Origin: Kribbella rubisoli
GTDB lineage: Bacteria > Actinomycetota > Actinomycetes > Propionibacteriales > Kribbellaceae
Assembly (NCBI RefSeq): GCF_004217145.1
Contig: NZ_SHKR01000013.1
Location: 372,001-436,000, forward strand
Length of the DNA stretch: 64,000 nt
Direction of reading: 5' to 3'
Below are positions 41,395 to 50,277 of this stretch, in pieces. The position numbers and the translations under genes were made by a program. Within the stretch, counting starts at the first letter, position 1, and every line of letters starts with the position of its first letter. The notes beneath the pieces were generated by a model. It saw only the letters and a program-made list of their open reading frames with translations. It was not told the DNA's origin and did not search any database.

Positions 41395-42452
41395 GTTGCT
41401 CCCTCCCTTCCCAGTGCTGTCACCGTCCGCTACCGTCCCTCAAGCGTAGATGGGGCGGTCCAGCGCCGTCGGCACGGTCCGTGTCGACGTGTATGCGTGC
41501 AGCGATATTTGTTGTTCGATCAACATTCTTGTGCCGTGTCACCATCTGGCCACCATTTCCGCGCAGTTGTGAGCGAGAATTGAGGTCCAGCAGCCCGGCG
41601 ACGGACCACCTGAGCGCCGCCGGGCTGCTGTTCCAATTCTGGCCTCTGTTCGCTGTCTCGTCAGCGGAGCCTGTTTCGGTTGGGTCTCGATCCCGGCGCA
41701 TCGGTGCCCTCGCACTTCCGTGCCATCACCCGCTGTGCTGAAGGGTGTACAAACTGTGGCATCTCCAATCGTGAGGCCGATCAGGAGGAGAAGCCCGATG
41801 CGACCGGTTCCGCCGTGTGCCGCAACCGCCCGTGTCGATGCTGCCGTCCCCAGCGCGCTGGCATCTTTGCAGGGATTCCAGCCGTCGCTGTCCTCCGCCG
41901 GCCTCCGGTCCGTCTCCACACCTGCTGCGCGCACCTGCCGGCGTCCGCAGCATCTCTGGAGACGGACTCGAGGTGCGATGACCGCCGCCCTGGTCATCGT
42001 GCCGGCTGATCCGGCACGGCCTGCGTCCGCTTCCGCCCAGCGCGGACGCTGCCCCGGATCGACGGTGGAACCCCGGGAGGTGCAGACCGGTGCTCCGTGG
42101 ATGGTGAGGCTGTCCATGGGGAGCGCGGATGTGATGTTGCGCGTCACGTCCTCCGCCCGGCTCGCTCCGGCCAGGAAGCATCTTCCGGGGTCCCGCCGAT
42201 AACACCTGGCTCCTGTTTTCACAGCAGTCACGGGACCGGTGTGGCAGGTCACGTCAACTTCGCGTCGGTGCGTAGCGTCGTACCCATGAATTGACGGCGA
42301 TTTGACTTGGCTGCAAGGCGTTTTGGTCGTCGCTGCCTGTCAAATGTATATTCCGGATAACGATCGGCGAAGGACGACTCAGTGTTGCTGACGCAGTGTC
42401 GTACGGGGTTTCGTAGCCGTCTGTACGTCGTTGCTCACTAAGGAGGACCGCT
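41395..42452. other. Long hairpin-rich intergenic region before the glycan operon
   Basis: About 1.06 kb without a convincing conserved gene. Structures seen: an inverted repeat TGTTG-N6-CAACA (41510-41525) upstream of the regulator; a perfect 13-bp stem (41588-41600 with 41618-41630); and three consecutive hairpins (41976-41999, 41999-42017, 42023-42049). One 134-codon frame starts at ATG 41798 with a strong AGGAGGAG seven bases upstream, but its third-position GC is lower than in real genes here and no family is apparent. Long minus-strand frames also exist and look like chance. The region may hold a long leader, an unrecognised RNA or a decayed gene. Confidence 0.5.
42323..42352 (+). promoter_or_regulatory. 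Candidate sigma-70-type promoter of the glycan operon
   Basis: TTGGTC (42323-42328) and TATATT (42347-42352) are separated by 18 bases, in the most AT-rich patch of the gap. They lie about 100 bp before the leader ORF and 240 bp before the exporter permease gene. Matches are by eye only. Confidence 0.45.
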
Positions 42453-42593
42453 GTGTCGTCGGCGTTGAAGCCGATCCGCTACTCTGCTTCCCGGTCTGCG
42501 TGGCACGCCGCCGTACCCCGGGCGGCAGTCGCCGAAACCCAGGTGCTCGGCCATCGTGGATCAAATTTTCCGGCAGAGAGAGGCGTCGCCTGA
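42453..42593 (+). CDS. 46-codon leader ORF before the exporter genes
   Basis: GTG 42453 follows a near-consensus ribosome binding site (AAGGAGGA, 42440-42447) at good distance. The frame runs 46 codons to TGA 42591-42593, which directly abuts the ATG of the exporter permease gene at 42594, a spacing suited to translational coupling. The peptide (start SSALKPIRYSASRSAWHAAV) has no membrane segment or known family. It could be a small protein or a leader peptide that controls entry of ribosomes into the operon. Third-position GC is only moderately high. Confidence 0.45.
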   Translation: MSSALKPIRYSASRSAWHAAVPRAAVAETQVLGHRGSNFPAERGVA

Positions 42594-43437
42594 ATGAACG
42601 CGACTAGCGTCGACGAGGAGTTCAACCCGTCGGTGCACGTGTACGAACCACACAAGGTCGGCCTGCCGGCCCTGCGCCCGTACTTCAAGGCGCTGTGGCA
42701 GCGGAGAGAGTTCGCAGCGGAGATGTCCCGGACCAACATCCGGGGTGCCCACACGAACACCTTCTTCGGCCAGGTGTGGCTGGTGCTGAACCCGCTGTTG
42801 CTCGCCTTGGTCTATTACCTGCTCACCGACATCATCGCCGGTGGCAGCACGAAGGTGGACGCCGGACTGCGGTTCGCTCACATGTGCGGCGGCCTGTTCG
42901 CCTTCTACTACTTCTCGGGTGCGATGACGGCCGGTGCGGCCAGCGTGGTCGGCGGCGGCAAGCTGCTGATGAACCAGTCGTTCCCGCGGATGCTGCTCCC
43001 GCTGTCCGCGGTGCGGACGGCGTTCTTCCGCTTCCTGCCGACCTTGGTCGTGTACGTCGCGATCCACGTCATCGTGGGGCTGAAGCTGCACTGGCAGATG
43101 CTGCTCGCGCCGGTGTTCCTGGTGCTGCTGACGATCTTCGCGGCCGGCATGGGGATGATCTTCGCCGCGCTGCAGGTGTACTTCCGCGACACCACCAGCT
43201 TCCTGCCGTACTTCGTGCGGATCTGGCTGTACATGTCGCCGGTGCTCTGGTTCGCCGAGCAGGCCCCGGCGAAGTTCAAGGGCTTCATCCAGTACAACCC
43301 GTTGTACTCGCTGCTGGGTGGCTGGACCGACCTGCTGGTCAAGGGCCACGTCCCGGAGTGGAAGATGTGGGCGGGTGCCGTGGTGTTCGCGGTCGCGGCG
43401 TTCCTGATCGGCTCGCTGTTCTTCATGTCGAGGGAGC

Positions 43438-43460
<23 letters not shown>
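42594..43460 (+). CDS. ABC-2 type polysaccharide exporter permease (Wzm/TagG-like)
   Basis: A 288-residue inner-membrane protein. A cytoplasmic amphipathic N-terminus with FKALWQRREFAAEMSRTNIR is followed by six membrane segments (VWLVLNPLLLALVYYLLTDI, FAFYYFSGAMTAGAASVVGG, LLAPVFLVLLTIFAAGMGMI and others). This is the ABC-2 fold used to export O antigens, teichoic acids and related glycans. GAGAGAGG precedes its ATG. It overlaps the ATPase gene by 23 bp and opens the glycan operon. Its substrate should be the finished lipid-linked polymer made by the downstream enzymes. Confidence 0.92.
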
Positions 43461-44265
<805 letters not shown>

Positions 44266-44268
44266 GCG

Positions 44269-45363
44269 ATGTCACCCAGCACGGCGCCGGACGTGGGGAT
44301 CATCACGACCGGTCACGACGTGGCCGACGCGCGCCTGCACAAGATCACCGCGGCCCTGCATAGTCGCGACCTCACGGTCGAGCTCTGGGGTCTCGGTGAG
44401 GCGAGCGGCGGGCCCGCGGGTGCGGTCGTGCACGCCGGGCCGCGCGGCACGATGGTGCAGCGGCTGGCCCGGACTGCCGTGCTGCCGTGGCGGACCAAGG
44501 CGAAGGTGGTGATGACGGTCGATCCGGACATGATCCCGATCGCCCGTCTCGTCACCGGCCTGCGGCGGCGCAAGCTGGTCGTCGACGTCCACGAGGACTA
44601 CGAGCGGCTGCTGGCCGACCGCGCCTGGGCGAAGGGCCTGGCCGGCCTGCCGGCCCGGTTGATCGTTCGCGCCGGTTCGAAGCTGGCGGCGGGCGCCGAC
44701 CTCACCGTGGTCGCCGACTCGCACCTGGCGCCGCACCAGGCCAAGCACCGCCTGGTGGTCCAGAACCTTCCTGACCACGGCTTCCTGGCCCCGGCCCCGG
44801 CGACCGGCGCCCCGCGCGCTGTGTACGTCGGTGACCTGCGAGCCAGCCGTGGACTCTTCGACATGGTCGAGACCGTCGCTGCGGCGCCGGAGTGGTCTCT
44901 CGACCTGGTCGGCCCGGTCGCACCGTCGGACCGGGACAAGCTCGAAGCCCGGATCCAGGAGCCCGAGCTGGCCGGCCGCGTCCGGCTGCACGGGCGCCAG
45001 CCACCCGCGGACGCCTGGCGGATCGCACAGGGTGCCTGGGCGAGCCTGGCCATGCTGCAGCCGACCCCGGCGTTCATCGAAGCGATGCCGTCCAAGATCT
45101 ACGAGTACCTCGCCAGCGGTCTTCCCGTGCTCTCCACCCGGCTGCCCCGGCAGACCAGGGTGATCGAGGAGTCCGGTGGCGGAGTCCTGGTGGACTCGGT
45201 GGCGGAGGCCGCCGAGACCTTGCGGCGCTGGTCCGCGGACCCCGGTGAGCTGGAGAAGTTGCACGACCATGCACTGCAGTGGGCGGCTGAGCACCTGCCG
45301 ACCAACACGCCGTACGACGACCTGGCCGACGCGATTCTCAATCTTTTAAGAGGAAGTGCATGA
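44269..45363 (+). CDS. Glycosyltransferase family 4-like
   Basis: A 364-residue GT-B enzyme. The N-terminal Rossmann half has VGIITTGHDVADARLHKITA and VVDVHEDYERLLADRAW; the C-terminal half has YVGDLRASRGLFDMVETVAA, VRLHGRQPPADAWRIAQGAW and EAMPSKIYEYLASGLPVLST, the E-x7-E-like nucleotide-sugar site of GT4 enzymes. Its start is 3 bp after the exporter ATPase, and it overlaps the next gene by 4 bp. It would transfer a sugar from a nucleotide or lipid donor to the growing glycan; donor unknown. Confidence 0.88.
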   Translation: MSPSTAPDVGIITTGHDVADARLHKITAALHSRDLTVELWGLGEASGGPAGAVVHAGPRGTMVQRLARTAVLPWRTKAKVVMTVDPDMIPIARLVTGLRRRKLVVDVHEDYERLLADRAWAKGLAGLPARLIVRAGSKLAAGADLTVVADSHLAPHQAKHRLVVQNLPDHGFLAPAPATGAPRAVYVGDLRASRGLFDMVETVAAAPEWSLDLVGPVAPSDRDKLEARIQEPELAGRVRLHGRQPPADAWRIAQGAWASLAMLQPTPAFIEAMPSKIYEYLASGLPVLSTRLPRQTRVIEESGGGVLVDSVAEAAETLRRWSADPGELEKLHDHALQWAAEHLPTNTPYDDLADAILNLLRGSA

Positions 45364-46682
45364 CCGACCGCCCTCACCTGCTGTACGTCGCCTGGGGCTT
45401 CCCGCCCTGCCGGGGCGGCGGTGTCTACCGGGCACTGGCCACGGCCAACCGGTTCGCCGCGCTCGGCTGGAAGGTGACCGTGCTGACGGCCGACCGCGAC
45501 ACGTTCTTCCGGTTCACCGGTGCGGACCTGACTCTCGAGGAGCGGGTCGACCCCTCCGTCGAGGTCGTGCGGGTGCCGTTCGAGTGGCCGATCCTCGAAG
45601 CCGATCTGCGCAAGTGGTCCAAGCGCCGGGCACAGAATCCGAAGCTGTGGAGCAAGTGGCGCACCAAGCAGGACCAGATCCCGTTCCCGGAGACCGGGTA
45701 CGGGCCCTGGCGCTCGGTGATCGAAAAGGCCGCGGAGCAGATCCACAAGGCGCACAAGGTCGACCTGACCGTCGCCACCGCGAACCCGCATGTCGCGTTC
45801 ACCGCGGCGTACCACCTGCACAAGAAGTTCCAGGTGCCGTACGTGATGGACTACCGCGACGCGTGGCTGCTGGACGTGTTCACCGGCGACCGCCTGCACG
45901 AGCCGAACAGCCGCGCGGCCAAGTGGGAGAAGAAGCTGGTCGAGTCCGCTCGCGAGGTCTGGTTCGTCAACGACCCGATCAAGGACTGGCACGAGAAGCT
46001 CTACCCGGCGCACGCGTCCAAGATGCACACGGTCGCGAACGGCTTCGACCCCGACCTGGTGCCGGACACCGCCGACCGCGGTGCGGTCACGGATCGCCCG
46101 CTGGTCTTCGGGTACGTCGGCACGGTGTCGCCGAAGGTGCCGCTGGCCGACTTCGTCGAGGGCTGGAAGCTCGCCAAGGAGCAGTCCTCGGAGCTGGCCG
46201 GCGCGAAGGCCAAGATCTACGGCTACCTCGGGTACTACGCGCAGCCGCGGGCCGACATGCTCGGGACGATCAACAGCGCGTCCGAGGCCGGGGTCAGCTA
46301 CGAGGGCCCGGTCGGCAAGGCCGAGATCGCCAAGGCGTACGACGAGTTCGACGCCCAGCTGCTGATGCTCGGCAAGGGGCGGTACGTGACCAGCGGCAAG
46401 GTGTTCGAGTACCTCGCGACCGGCTTGCCGGTGGTGTCGGTGCACGACCCGGAGAACGCGGCGTCCGACGTACTGCGGGGTCATCCGTTGTGGTTCCCGG
46501 TGTCGGACGTGACGCCGGAGGCGATCGCGGCGGCGCTGGTCGAGGCGGCGCACGCGGCGCGGACGGCGGACGAGGGGATCCGCGCGAAGGCGCGTGAGTT
46601 CGGTGCGTCGTACCGGCGGGACCTGCAGCTGGATCCGCGGATCGAGTCGCTGGCTGCGTCTGTGAAGGGGGTTGCGGCATGA
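45360..46682 (+). CDS. Glycosyltransferase family 4-like
   Basis: A 440-residue GT-B protein with the N-terminus HLLYVAWGFPPCRGGGVYRA seen in many GT4-like wall glycosyltransferases. Later blocks are YVMDYRDAWLLDVFTGDRLH, the mid-protein VFGYVGTVSPKVPLADFVEG and the nucleotide-sugar region KVFEYLATGLPVVSVHDPEN. It lacks membrane segments. ATG overlaps the previous gene by 4 bp and the next gene starts 4 bp before its stop, so it is translated in series with its neighbours. Confidence 0.87.
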   Translation: MTDRPHLLYVAWGFPPCRGGGVYRALATANRFAALGWKVTVLTADRDTFFRFTGADLTLEERVDPSVEVVRVPFEWPILEADLRKWSKRRAQNPKLWSKWRTKQDQIPFPETGYGPWRSVIEKAAEQIHKAHKVDLTVATANPHVAFTAAYHLHKKFQVPYVMDYRDAWLLDVFTGDRLHEPNSRAAKWEKKLVESAREVWFVNDPIKDWHEKLYPAHASKMHTVANGFDPDLVPDTADRGAVTDRPLVFGYVGTVSPKVPLADFVEGWKLAKEQSSELAGAKAKIYGYLGYYAQPRADMLGTINSASEAGVSYEGPVGKAEIAKAYDEFDAQLLMLGKGRYVTSGKVFEYLATGLPVVSVHDPENAASDVLRGHPLWFPVSDVTPEAIAAALVEAAHAARTADEGIRAKAREFGASYRRDLQLDPRIESLAASVKGVAA

Positions 46683-47395
46683 ACACCGTCGTACTGCTGT
46701 CCACGCGGCGGCTTCCGCCGACGTACTTCGACCAGGTCCGCGAGGATCTCGGCGACCAGAACATCACCATCGATGTCGTCGGCTGGGTAGCCCCGTCCGC
46801 CTGGGTCGCCGACAAGGTCAACACCTTCACCCTCATCGGCCCCGGCCGGATGCCGTCCCAACCGGCCCCCGACCCGGAGCCGGAGCCCGAGGCATCCGAC
46901 GAAGCTCCAGATGCCGTCATCGCTCCCGAGGCAGTAGCCGACCCGGCATCCGTAGTTGCCGACGAGGCAAAGGTTGCCCCAGCAGCAGCCGAGGTAGCCG
47001 CCGCCGAGCCTGCACCCCAGCCGAAGCCCGCACCGAAGCCCAAGCCGACCGGTGCCAAGCGGGTTGTGAAGGCTGTGGAGTGGCGTGCCCGCAAGGCTCG
47101 TAAGGTCGCTGGGCGGATGTTGCCTAAGGCAATTAAGACGTCGGCGCCGGTGAAGTTCCTGCGGGGGCAGCGGGCGACGAGCGATCTCGGTAAGAACTAC
47201 TGGGAGCGTGTGCTCAGCCGCCGCGACGTGATGGCGACCATCGACAAGGCCGACGTGGTCGTGGCGCTGGATGCCGGTGCGATCTGGGCCGGCTGGAACC
47301 TCGGCCAGCGGAAGGCGAGCACCCCGGTGGTGCTCGGTCTGCCGGCCGCCCGCCGTGAGTTCGACCAGTTGAAGGCACCAGCAGGTAATGGGTGA
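46679..47395 (+). CDS. Glycan-operon protein of unknown function with a Pro/Ala/Glu linker
   Basis: Not recognised. Residues 1-60 look like a short Rossmann start (MNTVVLLSTRRLPPTYFDQV ... DVVGWVAPSAWVADKVNTFT). Residues about 62-125 are a low-complexity linker (PDPEPEPEASDE, PAPQPKPAPKPKP). Residues 126-170 are strongly basic (KRVVKAVEWRARKARKVAGR). The last 70 residues (YWERVLSRRDVMATIDKADV, VVALDAGAIWAGWNLGQRKA) look like the end of a Rossmann or GT-like fold. It has no membrane segment. The gene is embedded in the operon with 4-bp and 8-bp overlaps, so it likely acts in the same pathway, perhaps bridging enzymes at the membrane. Confidence 0.8.
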   Translation: MNTVVLLSTRRLPPTYFDQVREDLGDQNITIDVVGWVAPSAWVADKVNTFTLIGPGRMPSQPAPDPEPEPEASDEAPDAVIAPEAVADPASVVADEAKVAPAAAEVAAAEPAPQPKPAPKPKPTGAKRVVKAVEWRARKARKVAGRMLPKAIKTSAPVKFLRGQRATSDLGKNYWERVLSRRDVMATIDKADVVVALDAGAIWAGWNLGQRKASTPVVLGLPAARREFDQLKAPAGNG

Positions 47396-48581
47396 CACGA
47401 CGACGATGACGATCCGCGAGCACCTGCCGGCGCCGCTGGCCCGGACCGCGGGAGCGGTCCGGCGGCGGCTCCGGGGCTTGCGGTACTCGTTCACGCAGCT
47501 GCCGGCGTTCCCGCCGGCAGCGACGACGCCGGTGCGGATGTGGGTCGGACCGACCAACTCCGCCGGTCAGGGCCACGCCTGGGCACGGGCTGCCCAGACC
47601 CTGCCGGATGTCGACGCCGTCTCGTTCACCCTGCAACGCAAGGGCCAGTTCGAATTCACGAACGACTACGGCGTACCGCTGGCGTGGTTCGGCCAGAAAC
47701 GCTGGCAGCGGGCCCAGCAGCAGCACATCCTGTCGAACTACACGCACGTGATGGTCGAGTCGCTGCGCCCGGTCTTCGGCTCCCGCGGCTTCGCGGACGC
47801 GACCCCCGACATCGAAGCGATGCTCGAGCAGGGCATCAACGTCTCGCTGCTCTTCCACGGCTCCGACATCCGCCTGCCCAGCCGGCACGCGAAGCGGGAG
47901 CACTGGTCGCCGTTCACCCCGGGTGACGAGCTGACCGAGCGGCTGGAGACGCAGGCCCGCCGGCACGCCGAGCTCGTCGAGTCGCTGAATCTTCCGGTCT
48001 TCGTCTCCACGGTCGACCTGCTGGACGACGTACCGAACGCGCAGTGGCTTCCGGTCGCGATCGACCCGGCGCCCTGGCAGCAGGCGGCGCGGCCGCTGTT
48101 CGGCCACGATAAGCCCGTCGTTGCTCACGTTCCGTCGAACGCGAAGCTGAAGGGCACCGAGGAGATCGACGCCGTCCTCACCGCGCTGCACGACAGCGGA
48201 CAGATCGAGTACCGCCGCATCACCGGCGTACCGCACAGCGGCATGCCGGCCGTGATCGGCGACGCCGACATCGTTGTCGACCAACTCCGGATCGGCCTGT
48301 ACGGCGTGGCGGCCGCGGAAGCGCTGGCCGCCGGGCGGATCGTCGTTTCGTACGTCGGTGACGGCGTGCGTGAGCGGGTGCGTAGTCTGGCCGGGCGAGA
48401 GGTCCCGATCGTGGAGGCGGATCCCGACACCCTGGGTGATGTCGTCAGCGGTCTGATCGCCGATCGTGATGCCGCCGCCGAGCGGGCGGTGGCCGGTCCG
48501 GGCTTCGTGACGGAGCTGCACGACGGACGCCGCTCGGCCGAAGTACTGAAACCCTGGCTGACCCAGAAGGAGACCCTGTGA
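47388..48581 (+). CDS. Glycosyltransferase-like protein, paralogue of the C-domain of the 874-residue fusion
   Basis: A 397-residue GT-B-like protein. It shares an ordered set of blocks with the second half of the fusion protein encoded at 54873-57497: GPTNSAGQ (here residues 54-61), LLFHGSDIR, HVPSNAKLKGTEEIDAVLTA, GVPHSGMPAVIGDADIVVDQ, YGVAAAEALAAGRIV and GPGFVTELHDGRRSAEVL. In the fusion these read GPVNSAGQ, LFHGSEIRD, HAPSASALKG and so on. So one operon carries this domain both free and fused. The donor is unknown. It overlaps both neighbours (8 bp and 4 bp). Confidence 0.83.
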   Translation: MGDTTTMTIREHLPAPLARTAGAVRRRLRGLRYSFTQLPAFPPAATTPVRMWVGPTNSAGQGHAWARAAQTLPDVDAVSFTLQRKGQFEFTNDYGVPLAWFGQKRWQRAQQQHILSNYTHVMVESLRPVFGSRGFADATPDIEAMLEQGINVSLLFHGSDIRLPSRHAKREHWSPFTPGDELTERLETQARRHAELVESLNLPVFVSTVDLLDDVPNAQWLPVAIDPAPWQQAARPLFGHDKPVVAHVPSNAKLKGTEEIDAVLTALHDSGQIEYRRITGVPHSGMPAVIGDADIVVDQLRIGLYGVAAAEALAAGRIVVSYVGDGVRERVRSLAGREVPIVEADPDTLGDVVSGLIADRDAAAERAVAGPGFVTELHDGRRSAEVLKPWLTQKETL

Positions 48582-49189
48582 CGTCCCGCATCGCGCCGTC
48601 CGCCGACGTCGACGACAGCGCTCAGATCGGCGACGGTTCGTCGGTCTGGCACCTCGCGCAGATCCGCGAGAACGCCGTCCTCGGCAAGAACTGCATCGTC
48701 GGCCGCGGCGCCTATGTCGGGACCGGGGTCCAGATGGGCGACAACTGCAAGATCCAGAACTACGCGCTGGTGTACGAGCCCGCCTCGCTCGAGGACGGTG
48801 TGTTCATCGGACCGGCCGTCGTGCTCACCAACGACTACTTCCCGCGCGCGGTGAACCCGGACGGTTCGCCGAAGAGCGGGCACGACTGGGAACCGGTCGG
48901 GGTGACGATGAAACAGGGCTGCTCGCTCGGTGCGCGCAGCGTCTGCGTGGCCCCGGTCACCATCGGTCGCTGGGCCACTGTCGCCGCCGGTGCGGTGGTG
49001 ACCAAGGACGTGCCAGACTTCGCGCTGGTCGCCGGGGTTCCGGCTCGTCGGCTCAAGTGGGTCGGCAAGGCCGGGGTTCCGCTGCTCGACGTCGGGAACG
49101 GCGAGTGGAAGTGCCCGAACACGGGCGAGATGTACATCGAAACCGACGGGCGGCTGCGGCCGGCCGAAGAAAATCTGGAGGAGAACTGA
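48578..49189 (+). CDS. Left-handed beta-helix N-acetyltransferase, WbpD/WlbB-like
   Basis: A 203-residue hexapeptide-repeat enzyme (IRENAVLGKNCIVGRGAYVG, TGVQMGDNCKIQNYALVYEP). VFIGPAVVLTNDYFPRAVNP with the catalytic-type NDYFPRA segment, then VTIGRWATVAAGAVVTKDVP, match WbpD/WlbB, which acetylates the 3-amino group of UDP-GlcNAc(3NH2)A. The aminotransferase expected to make its substrate starts in the next gene, overlapping by one base, and the oxidoreductase follows. GTG start overlaps the upstream stop by 4 bp. The reaction is assigned from family and neighbours, not proven. Confidence 0.88.
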   Translation: MTSRIAPSADVDDSAQIGDGSSVWHLAQIRENAVLGKNCIVGRGAYVGTGVQMGDNCKIQNYALVYEPASLEDGVFIGPAVVLTNDYFPRAVNPDGSPKSGHDWEPVGVTMKQGCSLGARSVCVAPVTIGRWATVAAGAVVTKDVPDFALVAGVPARRLKWVGKAGVPLLDVGNGEWKCPNTGEMYIETDGRLRPAEENLEEN

Positions 49190-50277
49190 TGGTGCAGCCG
49201 ATTCCGGCCGCGAAGCCGATCATCGGGAAGGAGGAGCGCGAGGCCGTCGACCGTGTCATGCAGTCCGGCATGCTGGCCCAGGGCCCCGAGGTAGCGGCGT
49301 TCGAGCAGGAGTTCGGCGCAGCGCTGGTCTCCGGCCGTGCGTGCGTCGCGACGAACTCGGGCACGTCGGGTCTCCACCTCGGCCTGCTGGCCGCGGGCGT
49401 CGGACCGGGTGACGAGGTCATCGTCCCGTCCTTCACCTTCGCCGCCACCGCGAACAGCGTCGCGCTGACCGGCGCCACCCCGGTGTTCGTCGACATCGAG
49501 CCGACGTACTTCTGCCTGGACCCGAAGGCGGTCGAGGCAGCGATCACCGAGAAGACCAAGGCCGTCATGCCGGTGCACCTGTTCGGTCACCCGGCCAACA
49601 TGACCGCGCTGCAGGCGATCGCGGACAAGCACGGCATCCAGATCTACGAGGACGCCGCGCAGGCCCACGGCGCCACCTGGAACGGCGCGCCGGTCGGCAC
49701 CTTCGGCGAGTTCGCGATGTTCAGCCTGTACCCGACCAAGAACATGACGTCCGGTGAGGGCGGCATGAACTCGGTCGCGAACGCCGACATCGAGCGCCGG
49801 ATGCGGCTGTTCCGCAACCAGGGCATGCTCAAGCAGTACGAGAACGAGGTCGTCGGCCTGAACAACCGGATGACCGACCTGCACGCCGCCATCGGCCGGG
49901 TGCAGCTGACCAAGGTCGGCGGCTGGACGAAGCAGCGGCAGGAGAACGCGGCCTTCCTGGACGCGAACCTCGCCGGTGTCGGCGTCCCGGCCGTGGCCGA
50001 CGAGGCCAGCCACGTGTACCACCAGTACACGATCCGCGTGACCGAGGACCGCGACGGCTTCGCCAACGCGCTGCGGACGGAGTACGGCGTCGGCTGCGGC
50101 GTGTACTACCCGATCCCGAACCACCGGCTCCCCTCGTTCCAGCGCGAGCTGGACCTGCCGGAGACCGAGAAGGCCGCTGCCGAGGTGCTCTCGCTGCCGG
50201 TCCACCCCTCGCTGTCCGAGGATGACCTGAACCGGATCGTGGCCGCGGTGAACACCGTGGCGAAGGCGGGTGCGTGA
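49189..50277 (+). CDS. DegT/DnrJ/EryC1-type sugar aminotransferase, WbpE/WlbC-like
   Basis: A 362-residue PLP enzyme. The PLP site is clear: TNSGTSGLHLGLLAAGVGPG, DEVIVPSFTFAATANSV, EDAAQAHGA and the Schiff-base Lys184 in SLYPTKNMTSGEGG. It would transaminate the C3 keto group of UDP-3-keto-GlcNAcA, the WbpE/WlbC step, using glutamate. ATG 49189 has CTGGAGGAG upstream; the longer frame to 49057 only overlaps the acetyltransferase. The order acetyltransferase-aminotransferase-oxidoreductase-epimerase is that of wlb/wbp-type clusters. Confidence 0.92.
   Translation: MVQPIPAAKPIIGKEEREAVDRVMQSGMLAQGPEVAAFEQEFGAALVSGRACVATNSGTSGLHLGLLAAGVGPGDEVIVPSFTFAATANSVALTGATPVFVDIEPTYFCLDPKAVEAAITEKTKAVMPVHLFGHPANMTALQAIADKHGIQIYEDAAQAHGATWNGAPVGTFGEFAMFSLYPTKNMTSGEGGMNSVANADIERRMRLFRNQGMLKQYENEVVGLNNRMTDLHAAIGRVQLTKVGGWTKQRQENAAFLDANLAGVGVPAVADEASHVYHQYTIRVTEDRDGFANALRTEYGVGCGVYYPIPNHRLPSFQRELDLPETEKAAAEVLSLPVHPSLSEDDLNRIVAAVNTVAKAGA

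Noticed and set aside
41539..42252. 238-codon minus-strand frame in the intergenic region
   Set aside because: Cysteine/arginine-rich random-looking sequence with one short hydrophobic run, spans several hairpins and has no ribosome binding site.
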